Source of the DNA: CAVXZE01 sp964615365
Lineage (GTDB): Bacteria; Myxococcota_A; UBA9160; UBA6930
NCBI GenBank assembly: GCA_964615365.1
Contig: CAZTOU010000017.1
Coordinates: forward strand, 35,921-99,920
Reading direction: 5' to 3'
DNA: 64,000 bases
Within the stretch, counting starts at the first letter, position 1. Each line of letters opens with the position of its first letter. A program made the position numbers and the translations under genes. A model generated the notes under the pieces. That model worked only from the letters and a program-made list of their open reading frames with translations. It was not told where the DNA came from and did no database searches. Positions 33,823 through 42,984 of the stretch are shown piece by piece.

Positions 33823-34851
33823 ATGGAGAAGATCGCAGTCGTCGGCTCTGGAGCCTGGGGTAGCGCCCTCGCATGCCACGCGGCGAAGCTCGGCCACGCC
33901 GTCACCATGTGGGCGCTCGAGCCCGAGGTCGTGGAGGAGATCAACGCCAAGCACACCAACTCGATCTACCTGAAGGATCAGGACCTCCCGGAGAGCATCC
34001 GCGCCTCGACCGATGCCGCGGAGGTCGTCCGTGAGGCGGAGATGGTGATCCTGGTCCCCCCCTCCAAGTATCTGCGCTCGGTATCCGGGATGGTGGCGGA
34101 TGCCGTTCCGAGGACCGCCGTGGTGGCGATCGCCAGCAAGGGGATCGAGGAGGGATCGCTGGAGCTCATGTCCGAGGTGCTCGCAAAGACGATGCCCGAA
34201 GTCCGCGCCGAGCGGCTGGCCTTTCTCTCCGGTCCGAGCTTCGCCAAGGAGGTCGCCAGCGGGATGCCGACCGACGTGGCGGTGGGATCCGAGGAGATGA
34301 CCGCGGCGCGCCGGGTTCAGGAGATGCTTCACTCGCCGACCTTTCGCGTCTACACGAGTTCCGACCCGATCGGGGTACAGGTGGGGGGCGCGGTGAAGAA
34401 CGTGATGGCCATCGCGACCGGCGTCTGCGATGGCCTCGGCTTCGGAACCAACGCCCGAGCCTCCCTCATCACCCGCGGTCTCGCCGAGATCACCCGGCTC
34501 GGAGTCTCGCTCGGCGCCAATCCTCTCACCTTCCTCGGCATGGCCGGGGTCGGCGATCTGGTGCTGACCTGCACCGGTGATCTCTCGCGAAATCGCACCC
34601 TCGGCAAGAAGGTGGCAGAGGGCATCGATCCCCAGGAGTACCTCGCGAAGCAGCGTACCGTCGCCGAGGGGTTCTTCACCTCGGCCGCGGCGTGGGAGCT
34701 CTCCCGGAAGCTCGAGGTCGACATGCCGATCACCGACCACGTCTACCACGTGCTGCACCGCGGGCGTCCTCTAAGCGAGGCGGTCGATCTCCTGCTCACC
34801 CGCGAGTCCAAGGAAGAACTCACCGGGATTCGAGACAAGCCATCGCAGTAG
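33823..34851 (+). CDS. gpsA: NAD(P)-dependent glycerol-3-phosphate dehydrogenase
   Basis: 342 residues; GGAG ribosome site before the ATG. N-terminal Rossmann motif IAVVGSGAWGSALACHAA, ASKGIEEG, LSGPSFAKEVASGMPTDV, and the catalytic Lys region GGAVKNVMAIATGVCDGL with GFGTNARASLITRG. Length and motifs match GpsA fully. It makes sn-glycerol-3-phosphate from dihydroxyacetone phosphate for phospholipid synthesis in the cytoplasm. First gene of a plus-strand series gpsA-asd-1474-residue protein. Confidence 0.93.
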   Translation: MEKIAVVGSGAWGSALACHAAKLGHAVTMWALEPEVVEEINAKHTNSIYLKDQDLPESIRASTDAAEVVREAEMVILVPPSKYLRSVSGMVADAVPRTAVVAIASKGIEEGSLELMSEVLAKTMPEVRAERLAFLSGPSFAKEVASGMPTDVAVGSEEMTAARRVQEMLHSPTFRVYTSSDPIGVQVGGAVKNVMAIATGVCDGLGFGTNARASLITRGLAEITRLGVSLGANPLTFLGMAGVGDLVLTCTGDLSRNRTLGKKVAEGIDPQEYLAKQRTVAEGFFTSAAAWELSRKLEVDMPITDHVYHVLHRGRPLSEAVDLLLTRESKEELTGIRDKPSQ

Positions 34852-34863
34852 CGCTTTCCAAAA

Positions 34864-34885
34864 GGGAAAATCCACCTGATTTCCC
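34864..34885 (+). terminator. Weak hairpin between gpsA and asd
   Basis: GGGAAA (34864-34869) can pair with TTTCCC (34880-34885) around a 10-nt loop. No T-run follows, so this may only be a minor structure in a readthrough transcript. Confidence 0.2.
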
Positions 34886-34947
34886 GCGGGGCAGCGGCTT
34901 TCGGGCGAGGTGATTTTCGCGCCAACATCTGTTACCGATTGCGGACT

Positions 34948-36069
34948 ATGGCGATCAAGAGAGTCGGATTCATTGGCTGGCGCGGCATGGTGGGCTCCGT
35001 CCTGTTGGAGCGCATGCAGGCCGAGGGTGATCTCGAAGGGCTGGAGCCGGAGTTCTTCTCCACCTCCCAGGTGGGCCAGGCGGGCCCGAACCTGGGTGTG
35101 GAGACGCCTCCCCTGGCGGATGCCTATGCGGTGGATCGGCTGGAGAGCCACGACGCGATCCTGAGCTGCCAGGGCGGGGACTACACCAAGCAGGTGCTTC
35201 CCGAGCTGCGCAAGGCCGGCTGGAACGGCTACTGGATCGACGCGGCCTCCGCCAAGCGCATGGACGACGACAGCATCATCGTCCTCGACCCGGTGAACCG
35301 CGACGTGATCGACCGCGCCGTCGCCGTCGGCGTGCGCAACTACATCGGCGGGAATTGCACCGTGAGCCTGATGCTCATGGCACTCCACGGCCTCTTCCGC
35401 GAGGGCTGGGTGGAGTGGGTCACCTCGATGACCTACCAGGCCGCCTCCGGGGCCGGAGCGCGCAACATGCGCGAGCTGGTGGACCAGATGAAGGTGATCG
35501 GAGACGCCAGCAAGGAGCTCCTCGCCGATCCCGCCACCTCGATCCTCGAGATCGACCGCAAAGTCTCGGCAGTGCTCACGAGCGACGAGCTGCCCACCGA
35601 GAGCTTCGGCGTCCCCTTGGCCGCGAGCCTGATCGCATGGATCGATCGCAAGATGGAGGGCGGCGAGACCCGTGAGGAGTGGAAGGGTTTCGTCGAGGCC
35701 AACAAGATCCTGGGCAGCCAGAGCCCGATTCCCGTGGACGGCATCTGCGTGCGCGTGGGCGCGATGCGCTGCCACAGCCAGGGCTTCACCATCAAGCTCA
35801 ACCGCGACGTACCCATGGACGAGATCGAGGGAGTGCTGGGCGATGCCAACGACTGGGTGCGACTCGTTGCCAACGAGAAGGACGACACCGCGCGGGAGCT
35901 CTCCCCCGCTCGGGTCTCGGGCACCCTGGATGTACCCGTGGGCCGGGTGCGCAAGCTGCGAATGGGCCCGGACTATCTGGGAGCCTTCACGGTGGGCGAT
36001 CAGCTCCTGTGGGGCGCCGCCGAGCCGCTGCGCCGGGTGCTCCGCATCCTCTGCGAGCACGAGGGCTGA
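34948..36069 (+). CDS. asd: Aspartate-semialdehyde dehydrogenase
   Basis: 373 residues from the ATG at 34948; an in-frame TTG three codons earlier is less likely. VGFIGWRGMVGSVLLERM binds NADP, FFSTSQVGQ follows, and the catalytic Cys137 sits in GGNCTVSLMLMALHGLF. YQAASGAGARNM and the acid/base region VGAMRCHSQGFTIKL complete the set. The length and the WRGMVGSVL/GGNCT features put it in the gammaproteobacterial-type Asd group. Second step of the lysine/threonine/methionine pathway, also supplying diaminopimelate. Its stop is in the same frame as the GTG start of the next gene, 33 bases on. Confidence 0.92.
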   Translation: MAIKRVGFIGWRGMVGSVLLERMQAEGDLEGLEPEFFSTSQVGQAGPNLGVETPPLADAYAVDRLESHDAILSCQGGDYTKQVLPELRKAGWNGYWIDAASAKRMDDDSIIVLDPVNRDVIDRAVAVGVRNYIGGNCTVSLMLMALHGLFREGWVEWVTSMTYQAASGAGARNMRELVDQMKVIGDASKELLADPATSILEIDRKVSAVLTSDELPTESFGVPLAASLIAWIDRKMEGGETREEWKGFVEANKILGSQSPIPVDGICVRVGAMRCHSQGFTIKLNRDVPMDEIEGVLGDANDWVRLVANEKDDTARELSPARVSGTLDVPVGRVRKLRMGPDYLGAFTVGDQLLWGAAEPLRRVLRILCEHEG

Positions 36070-36102
36070 GACCGCCCCTCGCTCGGTGCTACCCTTTCAT
36101 AT

Positions 36103-39100
36103 GTGAGTCCCTCCGACCGCAAGCACGGAGAAGGTCGCACCGGCTCGAACGACGAGGAGAGCCGCGGGAAGGAGGCGATCCGAAGGGTCCCCCAGGAGGA
36201 TCTGCCGGGGATCCAGCCGCTCCTGTTCCGCGAGTTCGACCATCGCATCGCGCAGACCCGCCTCCAGCACGAGCGGCTTCCGGAGACCTTCCTCAGCTCG
36301 GAGACCGAGGACGGAAGCACCCTGGTGTTCCGCGGCGAGCGGTTCGACCTGAACCTCACCCTCTTCGCCCCTCAGGACCACCCCCGGCGACCCAGCCCGG
36401 GCAGCGGCGTGTTCGTGGTCTCGAACGGCGCCGGGGTGGCCACCAACACCGTCGATCAACTCTCCCGCAGCCTTCCCGTCGCGGGGATGATCGACCTGAA
36501 GCGGAACTTCAACCAGGGGAAGATCGCCGCCGCCTTCGACATGATTCGCACCGTCCGTCCCGATCTCGACGCCCTGGTCATCAACATGATCAGCGGAATC
36601 GCGCTGGCCTCCCAGACGGTGAAGGCCGTCGAGCGACTCTGCGAGACCGCTCCAGTCCGCGTTCCCATCGTGTTGCGCTTCAGCGGACCGCAACCGGAAG
36701 AGAACCAGTCGCTGCTGCGAGGGCTCGCCGAGCGCCACGGCGCGGTGACGCTCGCGGATTCGACCCGGGATCTGGTGGAGAAGACGACGGCGCTGTTCGG
36801 GATCGCGCCGGACGCGACCGCGACCGCGAATCACCTCGAAGAGCAGGTCCAGGCGGCTCTCGAGACCCGCTCGCGCCATGGCGTGACGATGGATCCGGAG
36901 CAGTGGCTGACTCCCGACCGGACCATCGAGCACGTGTTCGGAACCAAGGAGAAGACGCGAGTCGGCGTTCTCGGCTTCGGCAAGACCGCCCAGTTCCAGC
37001 TCCGGGTGATGAACGAGCACGGCACCCGGGTCCGCTGGGTCGTGGCTCCGAACGTGGCGAAGTACGCGGAGACGAGAACCCCGGAGATCGAGGTCTTCGC
37101 CACCGTGAAGGAGGCCGTGGAGGTTCGCGGCGACGTCGACGTGGTGATCAGCTACGCCCCGGCCCCCCACTCCCTGGACGCCGCCCGGGACTGTCTCGAA
37201 GGCTCCTCGCAAGCGAGGCTCATGATCCTGGTCGCCGAGAACATGCCCTACGAGAAGACGATCCGTGCGATGGACGCTCTGGAAGAGAGCCAGATGGCGT
37301 GCATCGGGCCGAACTCCCCGGGTGTGATGATCGTCGAGGATCGGAGCGGCAAGAGCGACCTCCTGAAGCTCGGCAACATGCCGCCCCGGCTCTTCAAGAA
37401 GGCCGGTGGAATGAGCGTGGTGGGCCGCAGCGGAACCATCATCTTCGACATCGTCGAGCGGGCAGCGGCGCGGGAGATCGGCACCCGCATGGCGTGGGCC
37501 ATCGGAGGGGACCGGTACACCGGCCTGGGCTTCCTCGAAGCGCTGGTGATGCTGGAGCAGGACCCGCGCACGCGCTTCATCGTGCTCAACGGGGAGTCGG
37601 GCGGCATCCAGGAGCAGCTGGCCGCGCGGCTCCTGGCCACGGGAATCGTGACCAAACCGGTAGTTGCCCTGGTGACCGGCGAGAGCCTTCCTGCCGGCGT
37701 GCAGTGCGGTCATCAGGGCGCCGTGAAGTTCGCCCAGGCGGACGATCCGCTCGTCAAGGAGCGGCACCTCCTCGAGGCGGGAGCCATCGTCGTCTCCAAC
37801 CCGACCGAGGTGGTCGAGGTCATCCGGCAGATCGAGCGGGTGGGCTGGGACCTCCCGGAGCGCCGCCGCGAAGCGCTCTGGGAGTACCTCGTCGATGCGG
37901 GCAGGATCAGCGGCTTTCGCTGGCACCCCTCGATGCGCTCCGCCTACGATCTCTTGTACGCGCTGGTGGGGCACTACCGAATCTTCGACGCGCACGAGCG
38001 CACGCGCGACCATCTCTACCAGCTGGCGATCCATCTGACGGCGGTGGGGGCCGAGAGCTTCTCCTTCCTCCTCTCGACCCTGATCCGGCCCGAAGCCTTC
38101 GTCACGGCATTCGAGAAGAGCCGTGAGTACACAGCCGAGCTGGTCCGGGGCATCCACGAAACCGGCCTGGAGAACTTCACCACCCTCGTCGAGGAGGTGT
38201 TCAGCGAGGAGTCCTTCAACGCTGCCCTGGCGGCCACGCCCTGGGCCGCGGCGGACGTGATCAATGAAGCCCACGAGGTCGGCATCACCGAGACCCAGAC
38301 GACCATCGCCAAGACCATGGGGGTGCGCCTGTTTCGGGAGACCCTCGCCGAGCGGCCCTGGAACACGGCGCATTCCTTCCGCAGCATCAACAACATGCGC
38401 TGGTGGCGCTTCGTCCGAGCCTACGATCGCTACTGCACTCATCTCACCGGCGACAGCCAGCTTCCCAAGGCTTCCTGGCGCCGCAACTCGTGGGCGACGG
38501 TCAAGCTGGTGCGCGGCTACGATCGGATGCCCGAGGGCGAGCTGGAGCTCGCCCTCGACGACGCCGACGTCCGCGAGATCTTCGTCGAGAAGAGCCGGCG
38601 CGATCCCCAGGGCCTGCTCGAGCTGGGAAAGAGAGCGTTCCGAGCCAGCCGCAGCTCCGGGAAGGCCTTCCACGAGCTGTACCGCGAGGAGGTGAACCGG
38701 GGTGTTCCGGACCGGCCCGAGATCGAGAGCGAGATCGAGCGGATGGGCGCCGACGACTTCCAGGCGCTGCTCGACTCGGTGTTCACGGAGGAAGGCTTCC
38801 GGCGTTCCTGCGAGCTTCACAAGAACTCCACCGCCCGGGCCCTGCGCGTCATCAACCAGATGGGTGACGAGAAGCTCTCCGGTGCCCAGAAGATCCTCCG
38901 GGTCCACCAAAGCCACTCGGAGACCTTCGACACGCCGAGCTTCCGCCTGGCCGTCTCGCGCAACCTGTGGATGGTCGTCGACCTGCTCCACGCCACCAGC
39001 CGCCTCGATCCGATGAGTCTGAACCGGATCGTCGACTACGTGGTATCGCAGCAGACCTTCAACTACGCCGTCGCCGAGCACCAGTGGGGTACCAGCCAGG

Positions 39101-40527
39101 CCTTCCACAAGATCGCCGACATGGGGGCGACCCGGTTCCTCGACACCCACCACGTCCTCGAAGACGTGACCCACGACCGCGAGAGCTTCGCAGAGGGCTT
39201 CAAGAAGAACCCCCGGGATGCGGTGGAGATCGTGCAGGTGGTGGCGAACATCGGCGAAGCGGCATTCAGCGAGCTCATGGAAGACCCGAGCACCCGCGAG
39301 GCCTTCCTCATGCGCATCCGCGTGTGCCCCCGGAACGCGGCGCACTTCCTCCAGGAGGTCGCCGTCATGGGGATCGCCGTCTTCAATGGGCTGGCGGACG
39401 AGGATCTCGGCCGACCCCTTCTGAACGAGATGCTGCGGACCCGGGGATGCAACCTGGTACGTCTCCTGCGCCGCCTCAACATCGTCGGCGTCGAAGACTC
39501 GCGGCGCGAGCTTCGGATCTGGAAGCAGGAGCACGCAGCCCACGCGCTCACACCGGGGAACGCCGTCGACGTGATCGGCGTCATCAAGGAGAGGGTCCTC
39601 GAGCGTCGCTTCTCCGACCCCGAGCGCAGGATCCCCGTGACCCTCCCCGGTCAACCGACCTATCACGTCTCCGAGGGAGAAATCCGCGGGCTCTACCAGT
39701 CCTATTCCGAGTGGGGCGACATCCTCTTCAAGCTCCAGGGTGGCGAAGCGCTGACTCCCGCCGAGCAGGTCGACATCTACCGGCTGGTGAGCGGGCGAAA
39801 GCGATTCCAGACGCACATGGTCTCGATCCTCGCCAACTTCCTCCCGCTTCAGACGATCCGGGCGAGGATCACCGCGGGTGAGCCCCTGATCCGCGAGCTG
39901 CCCCGCCTGCGGAGCGTCTCCCAGGGCCCCGGTCACCGCTTCGACGTCTACTTTCACACGCTGGAGGTGCTCGACCAGCTCGTCAACGCCGTGCTCCCTC
40001 TCGACTTCGTCCCCGAAGAGATCCGCCGGCGCGTCCAGGCGACACTGGAGGAGGAGATCGATCACGTGAGCCGCCGCGACCTGCTCGTGCTGGCCACCGC
40101 GCTGCACGACCTCGGAAAGACCGGCGGTGGGGTGGATGAGACCGCGACCCATGCGCGACGGGGCGTCGAGGTGGCAGGGCCGGTCCTGGCGCGCTTCGGG
40201 CTGACCCAGGCGCAGAAGGAGCTGGTCCTCGACGTGATCGGCCATCACGTGCCGCCCAAGCAGCGCCGGCCGGGAGAGCAATGGGACGATTTCGTGAAGA
40301 GAGGCGGCCTCGACGGCTTGTACAAGGAGATGACCCGGAAGGACGAGGTCGCCTACCCGATCGAGACCATGCTCCACTACCACGCGGACATCCTCGGCCG
40401 ACAGGGCGACGAGACGCCGTCCTTCCAGCTCGAGCGCCGCAGGCAGGTGACCACCTTCTTGCTGGAGCGCTACCTGGGAGAGCATCCCGAAGAGCCCGTC
40501 GCAACCCGCGAGAACAACGCGTCGTGA
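36103..40527 (+). CDS. Giant fusion: ACLY/SCS-like CoA ligase core, helical repeats, HD domain
   Basis: 1474 residues, GTG start without a clear ribosome site. Residues ~70-235 resemble the CoA-ligase domain of SCS-beta/ATP-citrate lyase (VVSNGAGVATNTVD). Residues ~285-400 are an SCS-alpha CoA-binding fold (VGVLGFGKTAQFQL; VDVVISYAP). Residues ~410-610 are the alpha ligase domain, with AIGGDRYTG and the phospho-His candidate H537 in VQCGHQGAV. The ATP-grasp domain is missing. Residues ~650-1095 hold about ten degenerate ~39-residue helical repeats (FNAALAATPW.., FRETLAERPW.., FNYAVAEHQW..). The C-terminus is an HD hydrolase: H1284, HD at 1335-1336 in ALHDLGKTGG, H1381-H1382, D1429. The function is unknown; a CoA- or phosphate-linked enzyme joined to a phosphohydrolase is inferred. 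Confidence 0.85.
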   Translation: MSPSDRKHGEGRTGSNDEESRGKEAIRRVPQEDLPGIQPLLFREFDHRIAQTRLQHERLPETFLSSETEDGSTLVFRGERFDLNLTLFAPQDHPRRPSPGSGVFVVSNGAGVATNTVDQLSRSLPVAGMIDLKRNFNQGKIAAAFDMIRTVRPDLDALVINMISGIALASQTVKAVERLCETAPVRVPIVLRFSGPQPEENQSLLRGLAERHGAVTLADSTRDLVEKTTALFGIAPDATATANHLEEQVQAALETRSRHGVTMDPEQWLTPDRTIEHVFGTKEKTRVGVLGFGKTAQFQLRVMNEHGTRVRWVVAPNVAKYAETRTPEIEVFATVKEAVEVRGDVDVVISYAPAPHSLDAARDCLEGSSQARLMILVAENMPYEKTIRAMDALEESQMACIGPNSPGVMIVEDRSGKSDLLKLGNMPPRLFKKAGGMSVVGRSGTIIFDIVERAAAREIGTRMAWAIGGDRYTGLGFLEALVMLEQDPRTRFIVLNGESGGIQEQLAARLLATGIVTKPVVALVTGESLPAGVQCGHQGAVKFAQADDPLVKERHLLEAGAIVVSNPTEVVEVIRQIERVGWDLPERRREALWEYLVDAGRISGFRWHPSMRSAYDLLYALVGHYRIFDAHERTRDHLYQLAIHLTAVGAESFSFLLSTLIRPEAFVTAFEKSREYTAELVRGIHETGLENFTTLVEEVFSEESFNAALAATPWAAADVINEAHEVGITETQTTIAKTMGVRLFRETLAERPWNTAHSFRSINNMRWWRFVRAYDRYCTHLTGDSQLPKASWRRNSWATVKLVRGYDRMPEGELELALDDADVREIFVEKSRRDPQGLLELGKRAFRASRSSGKAFHELYREEVNRGVPDRPEIESEIERMGADDFQALLDSVFTEEGFRRSCELHKNSTARALRVINQMGDEKLSGAQKILRVHQSHSETFDTPSFRLAVSRNLWMVVDLLHATSRLDPMSLNRIVDYVVSQQTFNYAVAEHQWGTSQAFHKIADMGATRFLDTHHVLEDVTHDRESFAEGFKKNPRDAVEIVQVVANIGEAAFSELMEDPSTREAFLMRIRVCPRNAAHFLQEVAVMGIAVFNGLADEDLGRPLLNEMLRTRGCNLVRLLRRLNIVGVEDSRRELRIWKQEHAAHALTPGNAVDVIGVIKERVLERRFSDPERRIPVTLPGQPTYHVSEGEIRGLYQSYSEWGDILFKLQGGEALTPAEQVDIYRLVSGRKRFQTHMVSILANFLPLQTIRARITAGEPLIRELPRLRSVSQGPGHRFDVYFHTLEVLDQLVNAVLPLDFVPEEIRRRVQATLEEEIDHVSRRDLLVLATALHDLGKTGGGVDETATHARRGVEVAGPVLARFGLTQAQKELVLDVIGHHVPPKQRRPGEQWDDFVKRGGLDGLYKEMTRKDEVAYPIETMLHYHADILGRQGDETPSFQLERRRQVTTFLLERYLGEHPEEPVATRENNAS

Positions 40528-40582
40528 CCCACGCCCGCTTCGGGTATCCTTCGCTTCCCCCATCCGACTGAGGAGCCGCTCC

Positions 40583-41734
40583 ATGGCCATCACCGGCTTC
40601 GACGCCACCTTTCTGGACATCCCGCTCCCCGCCGATTTTTTCCCCAGCTGGATTCCGGGACGGACACAGAGCCACAACCGCTGTGTCGTCATCGAGGTGC
40701 ACGACGATTCCGGCCAGGTGGGAATCGGCACCGCTGCCTGTTTCGAGCAGCGGCAGGCCGAAGTCGTCAAGTACATCGCCGTCGATCTGATCGGGCAGTT
40801 TCTTATTGGCGCCGATCCCTTCGAGATCGAGAAGCACTCCAAGCTGATCACCCGGTTCGCGATGATGTTCGGTGGACGACCGTGGCTGCTCGAGTGCGCG
40901 CTCTGGGATCTGATGGCGAAGATCTCCGGGCAGCCCCTCTACAAGCTGCTCGGGGGTGCGAGGGATGCCATCCCCCTCTACTGCAGCTTCGGAGAAAGCC
41001 TGCTGATCAAGGACATCGCGGCCCGCAAGGAGGCCGTCGACGCCCGAATCGCCGATGGGTTCCGCGCCATGAAGCTGCGCAGCCGCAGCGCCGACTACCG
41101 CGACGACGTTCGCCTGATGGAGGCGATCCGCGACCACGTGGGCGACGACATCGACCTGATGATCGACTGCAACCAGGGCTGGAATCTCAGCCCGCTGGGC
41201 GCGGAATGGAGCTACGAGGAGGCTTTCCAGTTCTGCCGCGCCGCCGAATCGCTGGGCTTTCGCTGGGTCGAGGAGCCGCGCGACCGCTTCGACTTCGACG
41301 GGCTCACCCGGCTCTGCGCCGACGTGAAGATCACCATCGCGGGCGGCGAGCTCAATCAGGGGCTTCACGAGTTCAAGCTCCTGCTCGATCGCGACTGCCT
41401 GGACAAGCTGCAGCCGGACGCGACGCTGGCCGGCGGCATCGGGATGGCCAGGAAGGTCGCGACCCTGTGCGAGGCGCGGGGAAAGGGATTCAGCCCCCAC
41501 ACCTGGACCAACGGCATCGGCCTCCTGCTGAACCTGCACCTGGCCTGTGGCGTGCCGAATTGCGAGATCCTCGAGTATCCCTTCGAGGAGCCCGGCTGGG
41601 TACCGGAGGCGCGCGACGCGATGCTCCTCGATCCGCCGCGCCCGAAGGACGGCGTGATCCAGGTGCCGCGCGGGCCCGGAATCGGCGTAGAGCTCGACCG
41701 CGAGGTCATGGAGAAGCACGGCACCCGACTCTGA
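40583..41734 (+). CDS. Mandelate racemase/muconate lactonizing enzyme-family protein (enolase superfamily)
   Basis: 383 residues; GAGGAG eight bases before the ATG. An N-terminal capping domain (ECALWDLMAKISGQPLYKLLGG) precedes the TIM barrel. The metal ligands follow the family order: Asp in LMIDCNQGW, Glu in WVEEPRD and Glu in AGGEL. The Lys side is AMKLRSRS (K-x-R instead of KxK), and the acid/base His is in FSPHTWTNGIG, as in mandelate racemase-type enzymes. Probably an acid-sugar dehydratase or racemase; the substrate is not predictable. It follows the 1474-residue gene after 55 bp and may share its transcript. Confidence 0.8.
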   Translation: MAITGFDATFLDIPLPADFFPSWIPGRTQSHNRCVVIEVHDDSGQVGIGTAACFEQRQAEVVKYIAVDLIGQFLIGADPFEIEKHSKLITRFAMMFGGRPWLLECALWDLMAKISGQPLYKLLGGARDAIPLYCSFGESLLIKDIAARKEAVDARIADGFRAMKLRSRSADYRDDVRLMEAIRDHVGDDIDLMIDCNQGWNLSPLGAEWSYEEAFQFCRAAESLGFRWVEEPRDRFDFDGLTRLCADVKITIAGGELNQGLHEFKLLLDRDCLDKLQPDATLAGGIGMARKVATLCEARGKGFSPHTWTNGIGLLLNLHLACGVPNCEILEYPFEEPGWVPEARDAMLLDPPRPKDGVIQVPRGPGIGVELDREVMEKHGTRL

Positions 41735-41799
41735 GCCGGAACGCAGCTCGAACCCGCTCGGCGGACGCAGGCGCCGAAACGCAACGCGCTCCCCAGAGG

Positions 41800-42984
41800 A
41801 TGCGGAGAGAACTCCATGGGAGGAAGGTGCTGAAGCCCAACAGGTTCGCGATTCTCGGCCTGCTTCTGGCGGTCCCGGTCGCTTCCGGCGCCGCCCCCGA
41901 CGGCTTCTGGTGGCCGATGCGTCTCGAAGGCGGGGCGGTGCTCGAATACGAGCTCACCTCCCCTCGCTCTCTCCAAGACAAGACCCTGCGACTCACCATC
42001 GAGTTCGAGGAGAATCTGGCCGACAGCTATCACCTGAAGCTCGCCACCCTCATCGACTACCAGGAGCAGACCCATACCGAGAGGCATGTGTCCGACCCGT
42101 TCAGCTGGGCGCTGGAACAGATCGCTCGAGGCCCGGTTCCGCCCACGGAAGAGAACCTGCCCCTGGCGTTGACCCAGGATCTCGTCGTCTCCTCGATGAT
42201 GCTGTTCTACGGCGTCTTCAAGGAGCCGTCGGAGTGGGAGGGCGGCTTCTCCATTCCGCATCCCGCGACCCAGCTCCGCGGGAGCAGGTTCGTCGCCACC
42301 GCCGAGCCATGCGAAGAGGCGGGAATCCGGGGAAGGTCGATGAAGGTGACCAGGGAGCTCGAGTCCGCCCTCGCGTGCATCTCCCAGGCTCACATGCTGC
42401 CCCTCAGGCTGTCCAAGACGAGCGCCGAGTTCGGCACGCAGGAATACCGTCTCGTCAGCTACCGGGCCAAGCCACTCGAGCGGAAGGCCACCTTCTTCCA
42501 GGGCGAGCCGGATGGCTTCGACGGCATCTCCTGGGGAACCCATGTCGCGGAAGCCAGAGGCCTGACCCTCACAGCCAGTCCCGACGAGGCCACCGACCTC
42601 TACGAACGAACCGATCGAAGCAAGCGTTTCTGGGATGCTCGATTCGACGCGGTCGTGTATCGATTCGAGAATCGACGCTTCGTCGGCGTCGTCGCCAGGA
42701 AGAAGGGACCGGAATCCTGGGATGACCTGCTCGAGACCCTGCATCGGCAGTACGGCAGTTCCGCGCATCTGCGGAGCCGCCTGTTGGACGACGTCGACGA
42801 GTTCGTCTGGAGCACCGACACCACCACGCGCGTCTCCATCGAGTATCCGGGAGGTGAACGGGACATCACCGTGACCGTGAGCTCCGTGGCGGCCGAAGGG
42901 AAGGCCTGGGGCGACCTTCTCGATGACGTGCTCGGCGATCGGGGTCAGGCGCCGCGCCCCGAGAGCGAGCGCATCAGCCAGTAG
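41800..42984 (+). CDS. Secreted protein of unknown function
   Basis: 394 residues from the ATG at 41800; a GTG at 41827, preceded by GGGAGG, is the alternative. The N-terminus (PNRFAILGLLLAVPVASGAA) is a signal peptide. The rest is beta-rich with repeated charged strands (YELTSPRSLQDKTLRLTIEF, QEYRLVSYRAKPLERKATFF) and no family I recognise. No lipobox. Its end overlaps the convergent permease gene by 40 bp. Context gives no function. Confidence 0.6.
   Translation: MRRELHGRKVLKPNRFAILGLLLAVPVASGAAPDGFWWPMRLEGGAVLEYELTSPRSLQDKTLRLTIEFEENLADSYHLKLATLIDYQEQTHTERHVSDPFSWALEQIARGPVPPTEENLPLALTQDLVVSSMMLFYGVFKEPSEWEGGFSIPHPATQLRGSRFVATAEPCEEAGIRGRSMKVTRELESALACISQAHMLPLRLSKTSAEFGTQEYRLVSYRAKPLERKATFFQGEPDGFDGISWGTHVAEARGLTLTASPDEATDLYERTDRSKRFWDARFDAVVYRFENRRFVGVVARKKGPESWDDLLETLHRQYGSSAHLRSRLLDDVDEFVWSTDTTTRVSIEYPGGERDITVTVSSVAAEGKAWGDLLDDVLGDRGQAPRPESERISQ

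Noticed and set aside
34852..34947. Lysine riboswitch upstream of asd
   Set aside because: Only 96 bp are available and the five-helix lysine element with its conserved core is not visible.
36097..40851. 1584-codon open frame antisense to the large fusion gene
   Set aside because: Its translation is low-complexity (His/Gly/Arg-rich) with no motifs, whereas the plus frame has clear SCS and HD signatures; it is a G+C-driven shadow.
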